Position numbers and translations under genes: made by a program
DNA from: JAGNZR01 sp051659505
GTDB taxonomy: Bacteria; Fusobacteriota; Fusobacteriia; Fusobacteriales; Fusobacteriaceae
Length of the DNA: 64,000 bases
Assembly (NCBI GenBank): GCA_051659505.1
Contig: JBOFOQ010000016.1
Coordinates: 3,887-67,886 of the forward strand
Direction: 5' to 3'
The notes under the pieces: generated by a model
Databases searched by the model: none
What the model was told of the DNA's origin: nothing
What the model saw: only the letters and a program-made list of their open reading frames with translations
Part shown: positions 26,900-36,369 of the stretch, one piece after another
How positions within the stretch are numbered: position 1 is the stretch's first letter
How the letters are laid out: each line of letters begins with the position of its first letter

Positions 26900-29800
26900 A
26901 TGAAACTAATAAATTACTCAATAAAAAATAGCTTAGTAATTAGATATTTAACTGTTTTAATTATTATTGGAGGAATTTTTTCATATTTTAAATTAGGAAA
27001 ATTAGAAGATCCAGAATTTAAAATAAAAGAAGCTATTATAGTGACTATATATCCAGGTGCATCACCTCATGAAGTTGAGTTAGAAGTTACAGATAAAATT
27101 GAACAAGCATTGCGACAAATAGGTGACTTAAGTTTTATAGAAAGTAAGTCTAAAGCAGGATATTCAGAAGTTAAATTAAGTATGAAAGAATCTTTATCTT
27201 CCTTAGAAATAGAGCAATACTGGGACGTTCTTAGAAGAAAGGTAAATGATGTTCAAAGAACTCTACCAAGTGGAACGTTACCCTCTGTTGTAATTGATGA
27301 TTATGGGGATGTTTATGGTATCTTTCTTGGGGTAACATTTGAAGGATTCTCTCCTTCAGATGAAAATAGATATTTATCATATATAAAAAATGAAATACAA
27401 AATATAAATGGAATTTCAAAAACCTCGGAATTTGGGAAATCAGAAGAAAATATAGAGGTTATTATTGATAAAGAAAAATTACATCAATTTAATCTTAATG
27501 ATAAAATAGTTTTAGCAACTATTTTATCACAAAATTTAAATCAATATACAGGACCAATTTCCAGTGGAGATAAAAATATTAGAATTAAAATTGATAATAT
27601 TTTTTCAAGTGTCGAAGATATAGGTAATATGATTATATTATCTAGAGATGAGACTATAAGATTAAAGGATATAGCTAAAATAACAAGAGTTAAAAAAAAT
27701 CCTAGTAGCTCAATTTTTAGAAAAGATGGTAAAAGTGGTGTTGCATTGGGATTTTCTCCTGAAAAGGGAACTAATATATTGGAAACAGGGAAAGAAATAG
27801 ACAAAAAAATAGAGGAATTAAAAAAAAATCTTCCTATTGGAGTTGAAATTAATAAAATATACTATCAACCTGATCTTGTTAAATCAGCAATTTCAAATTT
27901 TGTTTTAAATCTTGTAGAGTCAATTATTGTAGTAGTTGGTGTATTACTTCTTGTTATGGGAATGAGAAGTGGTCTTATAATAGGAAGTGGCTTAGTGCTA
28001 TCTATTTTAACAACATTAGGAGTTATGGTTATCTTAAAAATTGATTTGCACAGAGTTTCTTTAGGTTCTTTTATTATTGCAATGGGTATTTTAGTAGATA
28101 ATTCAATTGTTGTAGTTGACGGAATATTAACGTCGCTTGAAGATGGAATAGAGAGAGAAACCAGTATGTGTGAGCCGACTAGAAAAGTAGCGCTGCCACT
28201 TTTAATAGCAACTTTAGTGGCTATTATAGCATTTTTACCAACATATTTAATGGAAACAAACGCTGGAGAATATACATCTTCACTGTTTATAATAATAGGA
28301 GTGTCTCTACTTATCTCCTGGGTACTATCAATGACTCAAACACCTTGTTATTCCTATCTTTATTTAAAAGTAAATAAAAAACAAAAAAATAATAACAATT
28401 TTTCTGTTAAGTTTTATAAAGGGTTTAACGACTTACTAAAAAATGTTATTCATCAAAAGAAGATGTCTATTATAGTTTTAACGGTAGCTTTACTATTTTC
28501 TATTTTTTTATTTTTAAAAGTTCCACAAACTTTTTTTCCAGACTCAGATAAAAAAGGTTTCATAGTAAAAATTTGGACAGAAGAGGGAAGCAAAATAGAA
28601 GTAACAGATGATTTAGTAAAAAAATTAGAAAAAAAACTCTTATCAGATTTAAGAGTTGAATCGGTAACTTCAGCTGTAGGAGGTTCAGTACCAAGATTCT
28701 ATATAGCGACTATTCCAGAATCACCACATAAATCATATGCTGAAATAGTTGTAAATACTAAAACATTGAAAGATGTAAATTTATTAGCTAGGGATATTCA
28801 AATTTTTTCTAAAAAATATATTCCAGATGCAGAAGTAAATATAAGAAAATACCCTAATGGAGTTCCTACAAAATATCCTGTTGAACTTAGAATTTTAGGA
28901 CCTGATCCTAAAATATTAAGAAATATATCTAAGGAAGTTGAGACAATATTTAGAAGCTCTAAGTATACATATAGTGTAACTTCAGATTGGAGAAAAAAAG
29001 TATTGACTTGGAACTCTAAATTTAATCAAAAAAATGCAAGAGCGACAATGACTTCTCCTTTAGATGTCTCTTTTGGAATAAATAGAGCAACTCAAGGAAC
29101 TTCTTTAGGTAGTTTTAAAGAAAACAATGAAATTATACCAATTATACTAAAAGAATACACTCATCATAAAAATATGAAAATTAGTATGTTAGGTGAAACT
29201 CCAATTTGGGGAATGTCTCCATTTTCTATACCTTTAAAAGAATTTTTAACTGATGAAAAATTAGAGTGGGAAGATCCTATTATAATAAGATACAACGGCA
29301 AAAGAGCACTAAAAGTTGAGGTGGATCCTTTTATGGGTGTTCAAGCGGATACATTGAGAAATGATGTGTTGGAAAAAATAGAAGCTCTTGAAATTCCAAA
29401 GGGATATTCAATTCAATGGGGCGGGGAATATCATGAGCAAATAAAAAATGTAACAAATGTAAGTAGTTTTATACCACTTCAGATATTGCTTATGTTTACT
29501 CTTTGTGTTTTTCTTTTTAAAAATTTAAAAGAACCACTAATAATTTTTTTAATGCTTCCACTAGCTATAATAGGAATAGCTCCTGGTCTTTTAATAACAG
29601 GAAAATCATTTGGTTTTATGTCGATTATAGGCGTTGTAAGTCTATCAGGAATGATGGTCAAAAATGGAATAGTTCTTATTGATCAAATAAATTATGAAAT
29701 AAATATATTGAAAAAAGATTCTTATTTAGCTGTAATAAATTCAGCCACTAACAGAATAAGACCAGTAGGTCTTGCAGCAGGAACAACTATATTGGGAATG

Positions 29801-29935
29801 GTTCCTTTGATTAAAGATCCACTTTTTGGAGATTTAGCAGCAACTATTATTTTTGGTCTTACAGCATCTACAATTTTAACACTTTTAGGTATTCCACTTT
29901 TTTATTGTATTGCTTATAAAATAAAAGAAAACTAA
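26900..29935 (+). CDS. RND-family efflux pump (AcrB-like)
   Basis: A 1011-residue proton-driven RND transporter, inner membrane, twelve helices. The N-terminal helix is followed by a periplasmic porter domain with IVTIYPGASPHEVELEVTDK. TM4 carries AMGILVDNSIVVVDGIL with the acidic residues used in proton relay. The second half starts near residue 530 and has LMLPLAIIGIAPGLLITGKS and GMMVKNGIVLIDQIN in TM10. Length is close to AcrB. Substrates (drugs, bile salts, fatty acids) cannot be told from sequence. It ends 15 bases before a terminator hairpin. Confidence 0.95.
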   Translation: MKLINYSIKNSLVIRYLTVLIIIGGIFSYFKLGKLEDPEFKIKEAIIVTIYPGASPHEVELEVTDKIEQALRQIGDLSFIESKSKAGYSEVKLSMKESLSSLEIEQYWDVLRRKVNDVQRTLPSGTLPSVVIDDYGDVYGIFLGVTFEGFSPSDENRYLSYIKNEIQNINGISKTSEFGKSEENIEVIIDKEKLHQFNLNDKIVLATILSQNLNQYTGPISSGDKNIRIKIDNIFSSVEDIGNMIILSRDETIRLKDIAKITRVKKNPSSSIFRKDGKSGVALGFSPEKGTNILETGKEIDKKIEELKKNLPIGVEINKIYYQPDLVKSAISNFVLNLVESIIVVVGVLLLVMGMRSGLIIGSGLVLSILTTLGVMVILKIDLHRVSLGSFIIAMGILVDNSIVVVDGILTSLEDGIERETSMCEPTRKVALPLLIATLVAIIAFLPTYLMETNAGEYTSSLFIIIGVSLLISWVLSMTQTPCYSYLYLKVNKKQKNNNNFSVKFYKGFNDLLKNVIHQKKMSIIVLTVALLFSIFLFLKVPQTFFPDSDKKGFIVKIWTEEGSKIEVTDDLVKKLEKKLLSDLRVESVTSAVGGSVPRFYIATIPESPHKSYAEIVVNTKTLKDVNLLARDIQIFSKKYIPDAEVNIRKYPNGVPTKYPVELRILGPDPKILRNISKEVETIFRSSKYTYSVTSDWRKKVLTWNSKFNQKNARATMTSPLDVSFGINRATQGTSLGSFKENNEIIPIILKEYTHHKNMKISMLGETPIWGMSPFSIPLKEFLTDEKLEWEDPIIIRYNGKRALKVEVDPFMGVQADTLRNDVLEKIEALEIPKGYSIQWGGEYHEQIKNVTNVSSFIPLQILLMFTLCVFLFKNLKEPLIIFLMLPLAIIGIAPGLLITGKSFGFMSIIGVVSLSGMMVKNGIVLIDQINYEINILKKDSYLAVINSATNRIRPVGLAAGTTILGMVPLIKDPLFGDLAATIIFGLTASTILTLLGIPLFYCIAYKIKEN

Positions 29936-29950
29936 AAAGTAAAAATAAAA

Positions 29951-29998
29951 AAATAAGGAGTTTCTAACTTAATGTTATGAGCTCCTTATTTTTTATTA
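29951..29998 (+). terminator. Intrinsic terminator of the RND operon
   Basis: AAATAAGGAG (29951-29960) pairs with CTCCTTATTT (29982-29991) and runs into further T. With A-rich sequence on the left side it may also stop pssA transcripts arriving on the other strand. Confidence 0.85.
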
Positions 29999-30030
29999 AA
30001 ATTGTATTTAACTGTTTTTAGTTAGTTTTT

Positions 30031-30780
30031 TTATATAGAGTTATCATTTTCTTCACATTCATCTATATTTTGATTTTTAAAACCTCTTTTTAAAAAAGCT
30101 TGATATAAATTAAAACAAACATAATAAAAAGTTACTATAAATAAACTATATTTTAAAGTAAGTAAAATTATTAATAAAAAAAGCGGAAAAAACTTTTTAG
30201 GGATAAAGTTAAAAACTTTATCTGGAGTTTGAAAAGGTAATGTACTAACCATTAAAAGTCCTGAAAGTACTGCGATAAAAGAAAATGCTTCAGGAGAATA
30301 AATATCTATATATTTTAGAAAACTGTTGTTAGCTAGGGTGTCTGAAAGTAAATAGTATCCTACAACAAGAGAAGCTCCACATGGGATAGGCATTCCACTA
30401 AAATCATCTTTTTCACATGAGGCAGTTGTCATAATATTAAATTTAACAAGTCTCATAACTCCACACAGTGCATAAATAAATGAAATAGGAATAACAAATT
30501 GATAAAGATTGCTAGTTGTTAAAATTTGAAAAATTAAAATAGCGGGAGCTAGTCCAAAAGATATGGCATCACAAAAAGAATCAAACTCTTTTCCAAATTC
30601 ACTAAAAGCATCTAATTTTCTAGCGGTTTTTCCATCTAAAGTATCACACACCATAGCAGCAATAATAAACCAAACAGCATGAATAAAATTACCTTTTATG
30701 GAAGCTATAATACTAAGATATCCAAGTAGCATATTAGCAGCAGTAATAGCATTAGGCGCAATATATTTTTTTTGTATCAT
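30031..30780 (-). CDS. pssA: CDP-diacylglycerol--serine O-phosphatidyltransferase
   Basis: A 249-residue integral membrane CDP-alcohol phosphotransferase that makes phosphatidylserine, the precursor of phosphatidylethanolamine. The full catalytic signature DG-x2-AR-x8-G-x3-D-x3-D is present in DGKTARKLDAF and FGKEFDSFCD near residues 50-70. About seven hydrophobic segments follow. GTG at 30792 directly abuts its AGGAG site, so ATG at 30780 (MIQKKYIAPN) is preferred. It is flanked by the RND terminator downstream and a divergent gene upstream. A bare phosphatidylglycerolphosphate role is unlikely, since the N-terminal AITAANMLLGYLSI is typical of PssA. Confidence 0.9.
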   Translation of the reverse strand: MIQKKYIAPNAITAANMLLGYLSIIASIKGNFIHAVWFIIAAMVCDTLDGKTARKLDAFSEFGKEFDSFCDAISFGLAPAILIFQILTTSNLYQFVIPISFIYALCGVMRLVKFNIMTTASCEKDDFSGMPIPCGASLVVGYYLLSDTLANNSFLKYIDIYSPEAFSFIAVLSGLLMVSTLPFQTPDKVFNFIPKKFFPLFLLIILLTLKYSLFIVTFYYVCFNLYQAFLKRGFKNQNIDECEENDNSI

Positions 30781-30946
30781 ATTAAAAAACACTCCTTTAA
30801 GAATTTTATTTAATTATTATTAATATTCCTTGATTTTAACATGTTTTAAGTATAAAATCAATATAGAAGAATTAAATTGTGAAATAAGAATTAATAGGCT
30901 AAGGAAAGGCAAAAGAGAAATATTAGTATAAAATTAAGGGAGGAAC

Positions 30947-32479
30947 ATGAAGAAGATATTAATAAAATTAGTAGTTTTAATTGTTTTAATTGTATCAGTT
31001 ATATTACTATTTAGAGATAGCATAATGAAAATATACATAGAAAAAAAATTAAATTTAGAGGTAGGGATTTTAGAAAGTTCTATAAAAGAAAAAAAGATAG
31101 TTTTAAATAATGTAATATATAAAGAAGAAAAAATAGAAAAATCAGTATTATATGAAATAGAAAAAATAGAAATTTATTTTAAAAATATCTCTTTAGAAAA
31201 AAAAGAAGTTAATATTTTAAAAACAGAAATATATGGAATGAGCTATAGAATAAGTGAACATAAAAAAAATGAGATTCAAAGGGAAAAGGAGCTCAAAAAT
31301 GAGACTCAAAAAAATGAGTTATTAAACACTTTAAAAGAAAGTACTGAAAAAAGTTATTTAGAAAACCAAGATAATATAAAAAATATCTTAGAAAATAAAT
31401 ATAAACAAAAAGAAGAAGAACTAAAAAATCTATTAAAGCCATATAAAGCAAAATTATTAGAAATAAATGAAAGTGAAGAAGGAAGAAATATTAAAGAAAG
31501 TGTAAAAAAAATAAAAAATATAAAAAGTATATCAGATTTATTTTCTAAAGAATCTGATATAAAAGATATTTTAAAAAATTCAAAACAAATACTTCGTAAT
31601 AATTCTAAAGAGAAAGAAATAATAAAAGAAACAATAAAAAAATTAACATCTAAAGAAAACATAGAGAAATATCTTTTAGAAATAAGTGATATAAATTTAA
31701 ATTTATCTATCGATTCTGACATTATTGACAAAATAATAAGTGCAAAAATAAATGAAGAATTAGAAGAACAAGTTTATGAGCAGGTTTTATCATATAGAAA
31801 AATAGTAGAGAAAATAGAAGAAATAAAAAAAGAGAAGAATGAAAATTTGTGGAAACTAAATATAGAAAAACTAAATATAGAATCAACCATATTTAATACT
31901 AAATTAGAAGGAGAAATACTTAATGTTTCCAGTGATTTATCCAGTATAAAAGATATTATGGAAATTTACTTAAGAAATCCTAAAAATAAAAATAAAATAA
32001 AAGGAGAAATAGATTTCATAAATACAAAAGGTGATTTAAACCTAAATATAGAAGAATTATCTTCAGAAAATATTATAGGAGTTGAAAAATATCTTAGTTC
32101 TGGAAATATATTTTTACAGCAAAATATGAAATTTGATTCTCAGGACATATTCATAAGTGGTGAGGTTAAAATAAAAGATATGAGATTAAACCATGATGAT
32201 ATAGTGGATGAATTATTAAAAAACAAAGATATTATATATAAAAAGCATACAGGAATCGCACTAAAGGAAATACTACGAAGAATAGACTATTTAGATATAA
32301 AGTACGACTATGATTCAGAAAGTAGAAAAATTTTAATAAAAAGTAATTTAAAATCTAAAATTGATGAGATTTTTAAAAATTCAAAAAATGATATAGCTAA
32401 AAAAGTTTTTGAAAATGAATTATTACAGTTTAAAAATCTAAAGATAAGTGAGTTAATAAAAAAAAGAGAAAACAATTAA
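30947..32479 (+). CDS. AsmA-like membrane-anchored protein of unknown function
   Basis: A 510-residue protein with a single N-terminal hydrophobic anchor (about residues 5-22) and a long external part. The start (anchor, then YIEKKLNLEVGILESSIKE) and the C-terminal segment with alternating beta-strands (LDIKYDYDSESRKILIKS) resemble the AsmA/TIGR03545 group of long envelope proteins. Residues about 85-300 are strongly charged, mostly lysine and glutamate, and predicted as helical coil. Such proteins may span the periplasm and carry lipids, but that is inference. GGGAGG lies 6 bases before the ATG. It stands alone between pssA and SRP RNA. Confidence 0.5.
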   Translation: MKKILIKLVVLIVLIVSVILLFRDSIMKIYIEKKLNLEVGILESSIKEKKIVLNNVIYKEEKIEKSVLYEIEKIEIYFKNISLEKKEVNILKTEIYGMSYRISEHKKNEIQREKELKNETQKNELLNTLKESTEKSYLENQDNIKNILENKYKQKEEELKNLLKPYKAKLLEINESEEGRNIKESVKKIKNIKSISDLFSKESDIKDILKNSKQILRNNSKEKEIIKETIKKLTSKENIEKYLLEISDINLNLSIDSDIIDKIISAKINEELEEQVYEQVLSYRKIVEKIEEIKKEKNENLWKLNIEKLNIESTIFNTKLEGEILNVSSDLSSIKDIMEIYLRNPKNKNKIKGEIDFINTKGDLNLNIEELSSENIIGVEKYLSSGNIFLQQNMKFDSQDIFISGEVKIKDMRLNHDDIVDELLKNKDIIYKKHTGIALKEILRRIDYLDIKYDYDSESRKILIKSNLKSKIDEIFKNSKNDIAKKVFENELLQFKNLKISELIKKRENN

Positions 32480-32575
32480 AAATAAAATGAAAAAGAACCG
32501 AACGAATATTAAAAAAACTTCAATATAAATATAGTAAAAAAGTAGTAAATAAATTGTCTAAGAATAATTCAATAG

Positions 32576-32604
32576 TTGACTAAAAATAATAAAAATGGTA
32601 TACT
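32576..32604 (+). promoter_or_regulatory. Promoter of the SRP RNA gene
   Basis: TTGACT (32576-32581), 17 bases, then TATACT (32599-32604) preceded by TGG, an extended -10. The predicted start falls at the first base of the RNA stem, 32611. Confidence 0.8.
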
Positions 32605-32610
32605 TTAAGA

Positions 32611-32725
32611 GTCGTAAGAGCTTAAAGTAGTTTATGGCGTATTTATAGCGAACCGTGTCAGGTCTGGAAGGAAGCAGCACTAAGTTTTTAAATATGGGTA
32701 TAGATGAGAATAAGGTTCTTGCGAC
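32611..32725 (+). ncRNA. ffs: Signal recognition particle RNA (4.5S type)
   Basis: The invariant SRP domain IV core is present: GTGTCAGGTC then GGAAGGAAGCAGCAC near 32658-32684. The ends pair (GTCGTAAGA at 32611 with TCTTGCGAC at 32717-32725), giving a hairpin RNA of about 115 bases, the short form lacking an Alu domain. It binds Ffh and directs membrane proteins to the translocon. A promoter and an independent terminator frame it. Confidence 0.95.
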
Positions 32726-32742
32726 GTTAAATACGATTTTAT

Positions 32743-32769
32743 AGCCATGTGATTGCATGGCTTTTTTTT
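32743..32769 (+). terminator. Terminator of the SRP RNA gene
   Basis: AGCCATG (32743-32749) pairs with CATGGCT (32756-32762) around a 6-base loop and is followed by a T-run. It sits 28 bases before the next start codon. Confidence 0.9.
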
Positions 32770-32796
32770 ATAAAGTTACTAATGGAGGAAGGAAAG

Positions 32797-34029
32797 TTGT
32801 TTAGAATAAAGAGTGCTAAAGAAGTTGAGAAATTAGAAAAAGAATACTTACAATTAGATAAAAAATTTAAAATAAATCAAGATGCAGAATACTACGAAAT
32901 TCGTATCTCTGGAAATTTAATAGGTTATGCTGAAATGGAAAAGAAATGTACAATAAAAAGAATTTATATAGAAAGAGAGCATAGATACAAGTGCAATGGG
33001 ACTAAGCTAATAAAGTTTATAGAAAGAAATGTGATGAAACATGGATGTAATCACATTTTAGTTGAGACAAAAGATAAAAAATCATTTTTTGAAAAAATTG
33101 ATTTTGAAGAAAAAGATAATATTCTAGTTTGCAATAAAATAGGAGAGAGAAAAAAAAGATTCCGTGATAATGGAAAAGTAATAATTTTCTCTATAATTGG
33201 AAATATAATTTTGGCATTTGGAAAAATTACAGTGGGAATAACAGGGAAATCTAGAGCATTATTTTCAGATGGAATAAATTCTTTATCAGATGTTGCAACA
33301 TCAGTTGGAATGCTAATAGGAGTCTATTTTAGCAATCTTCCTGAAGATGAGGAACATCCTTATGGTCATGAAAAAATAGAATCTATTATAGCTAATTTAT
33401 TAGGAATTTTTATGATTTTAACAGCTTTTGAACTTGGGAAAGGGAGTGTAGAACTCTTATTTGCTTATATAAAAAATTCTTCTGTGGAAATAGTTCCACA
33501 TATTTCAACAATATGGTGGGGTTTAATTTCAGCAGTAATGAAATATTTTATGTATTATTATAAATTAAAAATTGGAAAAAAGACAGGGAATGCTGCTTTA
33601 ATAGCAGATGCAAAGGATAGCAAAAATGATATTTTAACCTCTTTAGGAGCTGTTTTAGGAATAGTATTAGCAATTTTTGTAAGTCCTATTTTTGATATAT
33701 TATTAAGTTTACCAGTGGCTATTTTAATAATGAAAGAAGGTATTATGACAATTTTTGAGAACGCTAATTTAATTTTAGATAAACAAGACAAGGAATTATT
33801 ACATGATATAGAAAAATATATTTATGAGAATACCATTGTAAAAAATGTTCATGATATGAAAATGAGAACATCAGGAAATAAAGTTTTTATTAACCTTCAC
33901 ATTAGAGTTTCAAAAGAAACAACAGTGGAAGAATCACATAAATTATCAGAATTTTTAGAGGATTCTTTAATGATAGACTTTGAAAATTTAAAAGAAGTTT
34001 TAATTCATGTAGAACCAGCTATTGAATAA
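32797..34029 (+). CDS. GNAT acetyltransferase - cation diffusion facilitator fusion
   Basis: A 410-residue fusion. Residues 1 to about 110 look like a GNAT domain: IRISGNLIGYAEME, IKRIYIEREHRYKCNGTKL (motif A, usually RxxGxG; the first glycine is Cys-Asn-Gly here) and ILVETKDKKSFFEKIDFEE. From about residue 125 a CDF transporter begins with six helices: ALFSDGINSLSDVATS supplies the metal-site Asp residues of TM2, HPYGHEKIE the following loop, and DAKDSKNDILTSLGA the TM5 site. The C-terminal cytoplasmic domain ends with LIHVEPA. TTG at 32797 has GGAGG 8 bases upstream; the in-frame ATG at 32782 has no ribosome binding site. Zn, Mn or Fe are possible substrates. Confidence 0.8.
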   Translation: MFRIKSAKEVEKLEKEYLQLDKKFKINQDAEYYEIRISGNLIGYAEMEKKCTIKRIYIEREHRYKCNGTKLIKFIERNVMKHGCNHILVETKDKKSFFEKIDFEEKDNILVCNKIGERKKRFRDNGKVIIFSIIGNIILAFGKITVGITGKSRALFSDGINSLSDVATSVGMLIGVYFSNLPEDEEHPYGHEKIESIIANLLGIFMILTAFELGKGSVELLFAYIKNSSVEIVPHISTIWWGLISAVMKYFMYYYKLKIGKKTGNAALIADAKDSKNDILTSLGAVLGIVLAIFVSPIFDILLSLPVAILIMKEGIMTIFENANLILDKQDKELLHDIEKYIYENTIVKNVHDMKMRTSGNKVFINLHIRVSKETTVEESHKLSEFLEDSLMIDFENLKEVLIHVEPAIE

Positions 34030-34030
34030 A

Positions 34031-34059
34031 TTGTATAGATAAAATTAGTATGATATAAT
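34031..34059 (+). promoter_or_regulatory. Promoter of pcrA
   Basis: TTGTAT (34031-34036), 17 bases, then TATAAT (34054-34059) with TGA before it, an extended -10. It lies directly after the upstream stop codon and 38 bases before the helicase start. Confidence 0.7.
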
Positions 34060-34096
34060 TTTAGTTACAGAGGTGTTAAACTAAGGGGGAATTCCG

Positions 34097-36289
34097 ATGA
34101 GTGTGTTGAATCAATTAAATGAAAATCAAAGAAAAGCTGGTGCTACAATAGATGGTGCACTTTTAATATTAGCTGGAGCAGGTTCTGGAAAAACAAGAAC
34201 TATAACATATAGAATAGCACATATGGTTTTAGAAAAAAATATATCTCCATACAAAATACTTGCAGTGACATTTACTAACAAAGCAGCCAAAGAAATGAGA
34301 GAAAGAGTGGAGAGATTAATAGGTGAAGAAGCTAAAAAAACTACAGTTTCAACTTTCCATTCTTTTGGAATTCGACTTTTAAGAATGTACGGCGAAAAAA
34401 TAGGTTATGATGCAAATTTTAGTATCTATGATACTGATGACCAAAAAAGAGTTGTTAGAAACATAGTAAAAGAATTAGTTGTTGTGGATAAAAAACTTAC
34501 AGATGGAATTTTAGCTTCTATTATATCAAAGCTTAAAGAAAATTCAATCAGTCCTGATGAGTATGAAAAAGAAAATCCTTATTTAAATAACGTTAAAATA
34601 ATTTCAGAAGTGTATAGACGTTATAATAATGTATTAAAGCAAAATAATGGAATGGATTTTTCAGATATTTTAGTGAATACCTATAGAATATTAGAAGTTC
34701 CAGAGATATTAGAAAGAGTTTCAGATAAATATAATTATATTATGGTAGATGAGTATCAAGATACAAATGATATTCAATATAAAATAATAAATAAAATAGC
34801 TAAAAAACATGGTAATTTATGTGTTGTTGGAGATGAAAATCAAAGTATTTATGGATTTAGAGGTGCAAATATAAAAAATATTTTAGATTTTGAAATAGAT
34901 TACCCTCAAGCTACAGTTGTTAAATTAGAAGAAAATTATCGTTCAACATCTGCTATACTTGACGCAGCAAATGCTGTAATAAAAAATAATACAACGTCGC
35001 GAGATAAAACTTTATGGACAAAGAAAGATAAAGGTGATTTAATAACTTTAGAGCACTGTAAAGACGGAAGAGCAGAGGCTGAGTTTGTAGTAGAAAAAAT
35101 AAATGAGATGAAAAAATCAGGAAAAAAATATAATGATTTTACAATTCTTTATAGAACCAATGCTCAATCTAGAAATTTTGAAGAAGCATTTTTAAAACAC
35201 GGAGTTCCATATAAAGTTTTTGGTGGAATGCAGTTTTATAAAAGAGTAGAAATAAAAGATATTTTATCTTATTTAGCATTTATAAACAATCCTAAAGATG
35301 GGATAAGTCTAGCAAGAATTGTTAATATTCCAAAAAGAAAAATAGGTGATAAAACTTATGAAAAAATTACTACTTATGCCAGAGAACATGGGATATCACC
35401 CTTTGAAGCTATAGGAAAAATAGAGATTATAGATGGGATAGGTCCAGCTGTAAAGGTAGTTTTAAATGAGTTTTACACACTTATAACTGAAGTAATGGCG
35501 ATGCAAGAGGACTATAGTAAGGTTTCAGAAATGTTTGAAAAAGTAGTAGCTGGAATTGGTTATACTAACTATCTTGAAAATAACTATCAAGACTATGAAA
35601 ATAGATTAGAAAACCTAGATGAGTTAAGAAATTCCATATATGAGCTAGAAAAAATGGTAGATATATTAACTTTGAGAGAGTATTTGGAAAATATATCCCT
35701 TGTAAGTGCCACTGATGATTTAGAAGAAGAAACTGAATATGTGAAATTAATGACTATTCATAACTCTAAAGGATTAGAATTTCCAGTTGTATTTTTAACA
35801 GGATTCGAAGATCAGATATTTCCAGGAAAAGAAGCAGATTTTAACTCAGTTGCATTGGAAGAGGAGCGAAGACTATGCTATGTTGCCATAACAAGGGCAG
35901 AGGAAACACTCTTTTTATCCTATACAGACTCTAGATATATGTACGGTGATATAGTTTTCAGAAGTAGATCTAGATTCTTAGATGAGATACCTAAAGAATT
36001 GTTAAAAGAGAGTATCAGAGAGGAAGAACATAATTTTGTAAATACTAGAAAAAATTTCAATGAAGAGTTAACTACAAATGCTAAAAAACTAGATAATTTA
36101 AATATAAAGGGAACAAGATTAGTTGTGAAAAAAAATTACCCATTTAAACCTGGTGAAAAAATTATGCATAAAAAATTTGGATTAGGAATAGTTAGAGATA
36201 TGGATGAAAAAAGAGTAATAGTAGAGTTTGTTCAAGGGAAAAAAGAGATTGCATCAGTAATTGCAGAAAAATTTTTAATTAAACAATAA
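34097..36289 (+). CDS. pcrA: ATP-dependent DNA helicase PcrA/UvrD
   Basis: A 730-residue superfamily 1A helicase for repair and removal of replication blocks. The Q motif LNENQRKAG precedes Walker A AGAGSGKT (26-33). Motif II is VDEYQDTN, motif III GDENQSIYGFRGA, motif IV ENYRSTSAIL, and the late motifs MTIHNSKGLEFPVVF and EEERRLCYVAITRAEE follow in order. The C-terminal tail with GEKIMHKKFGLGIVRDM is the Tudor-like domain that binds RNA polymerase in PcrA. Length fits PcrA. It has its own promoter and is followed by the lpx promoter. Confidence 0.96.
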   Translation: MSVLNQLNENQRKAGATIDGALLILAGAGSGKTRTITYRIAHMVLEKNISPYKILAVTFTNKAAKEMRERVERLIGEEAKKTTVSTFHSFGIRLLRMYGEKIGYDANFSIYDTDDQKRVVRNIVKELVVVDKKLTDGILASIISKLKENSISPDEYEKENPYLNNVKIISEVYRRYNNVLKQNNGMDFSDILVNTYRILEVPEILERVSDKYNYIMVDEYQDTNDIQYKIINKIAKKHGNLCVVGDENQSIYGFRGANIKNILDFEIDYPQATVVKLEENYRSTSAILDAANAVIKNNTTSRDKTLWTKKDKGDLITLEHCKDGRAEAEFVVEKINEMKKSGKKYNDFTILYRTNAQSRNFEEAFLKHGVPYKVFGGMQFYKRVEIKDILSYLAFINNPKDGISLARIVNIPKRKIGDKTYEKITTYAREHGISPFEAIGKIEIIDGIGPAVKVVLNEFYTLITEVMAMQEDYSKVSEMFEKVVAGIGYTNYLENNYQDYENRLENLDELRNSIYELEKMVDILTLREYLENISLVSATDDLEEETEYVKLMTIHNSKGLEFPVVFLTGFEDQIFPGKEADFNSVALEEERRLCYVAITRAEETLFLSYTDSRYMYGDIVFRSRSRFLDEIPKELLKESIREEEHNFVNTRKNFNEELTTNAKKLDNLNIKGTRLVVKKNYPFKPGEKIMHKKFGLGIVRDMDEKRVIVEFVQGKKEIASVIAEKFLIKQ

Positions 36290-36295
36290 AAAAAA

Positions 36296-36324
36296 TTGTT
36301 AAAAATTAATAATTAATGTAAAAT
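36296..36324 (+). promoter_or_regulatory. Probable promoter of the lipid A operon
   Basis: TTGTTA (36296-36301), 17 bases, then TAAAAT (36319-36324), 45 bases ahead of lpxC. Matches are moderate but position and spacing are right. Confidence 0.5.
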
Positions 36325-36369
36325 AGTAATAACAATAAAATATTGGTTTTTTTAGATTAAGGAGGTCTT

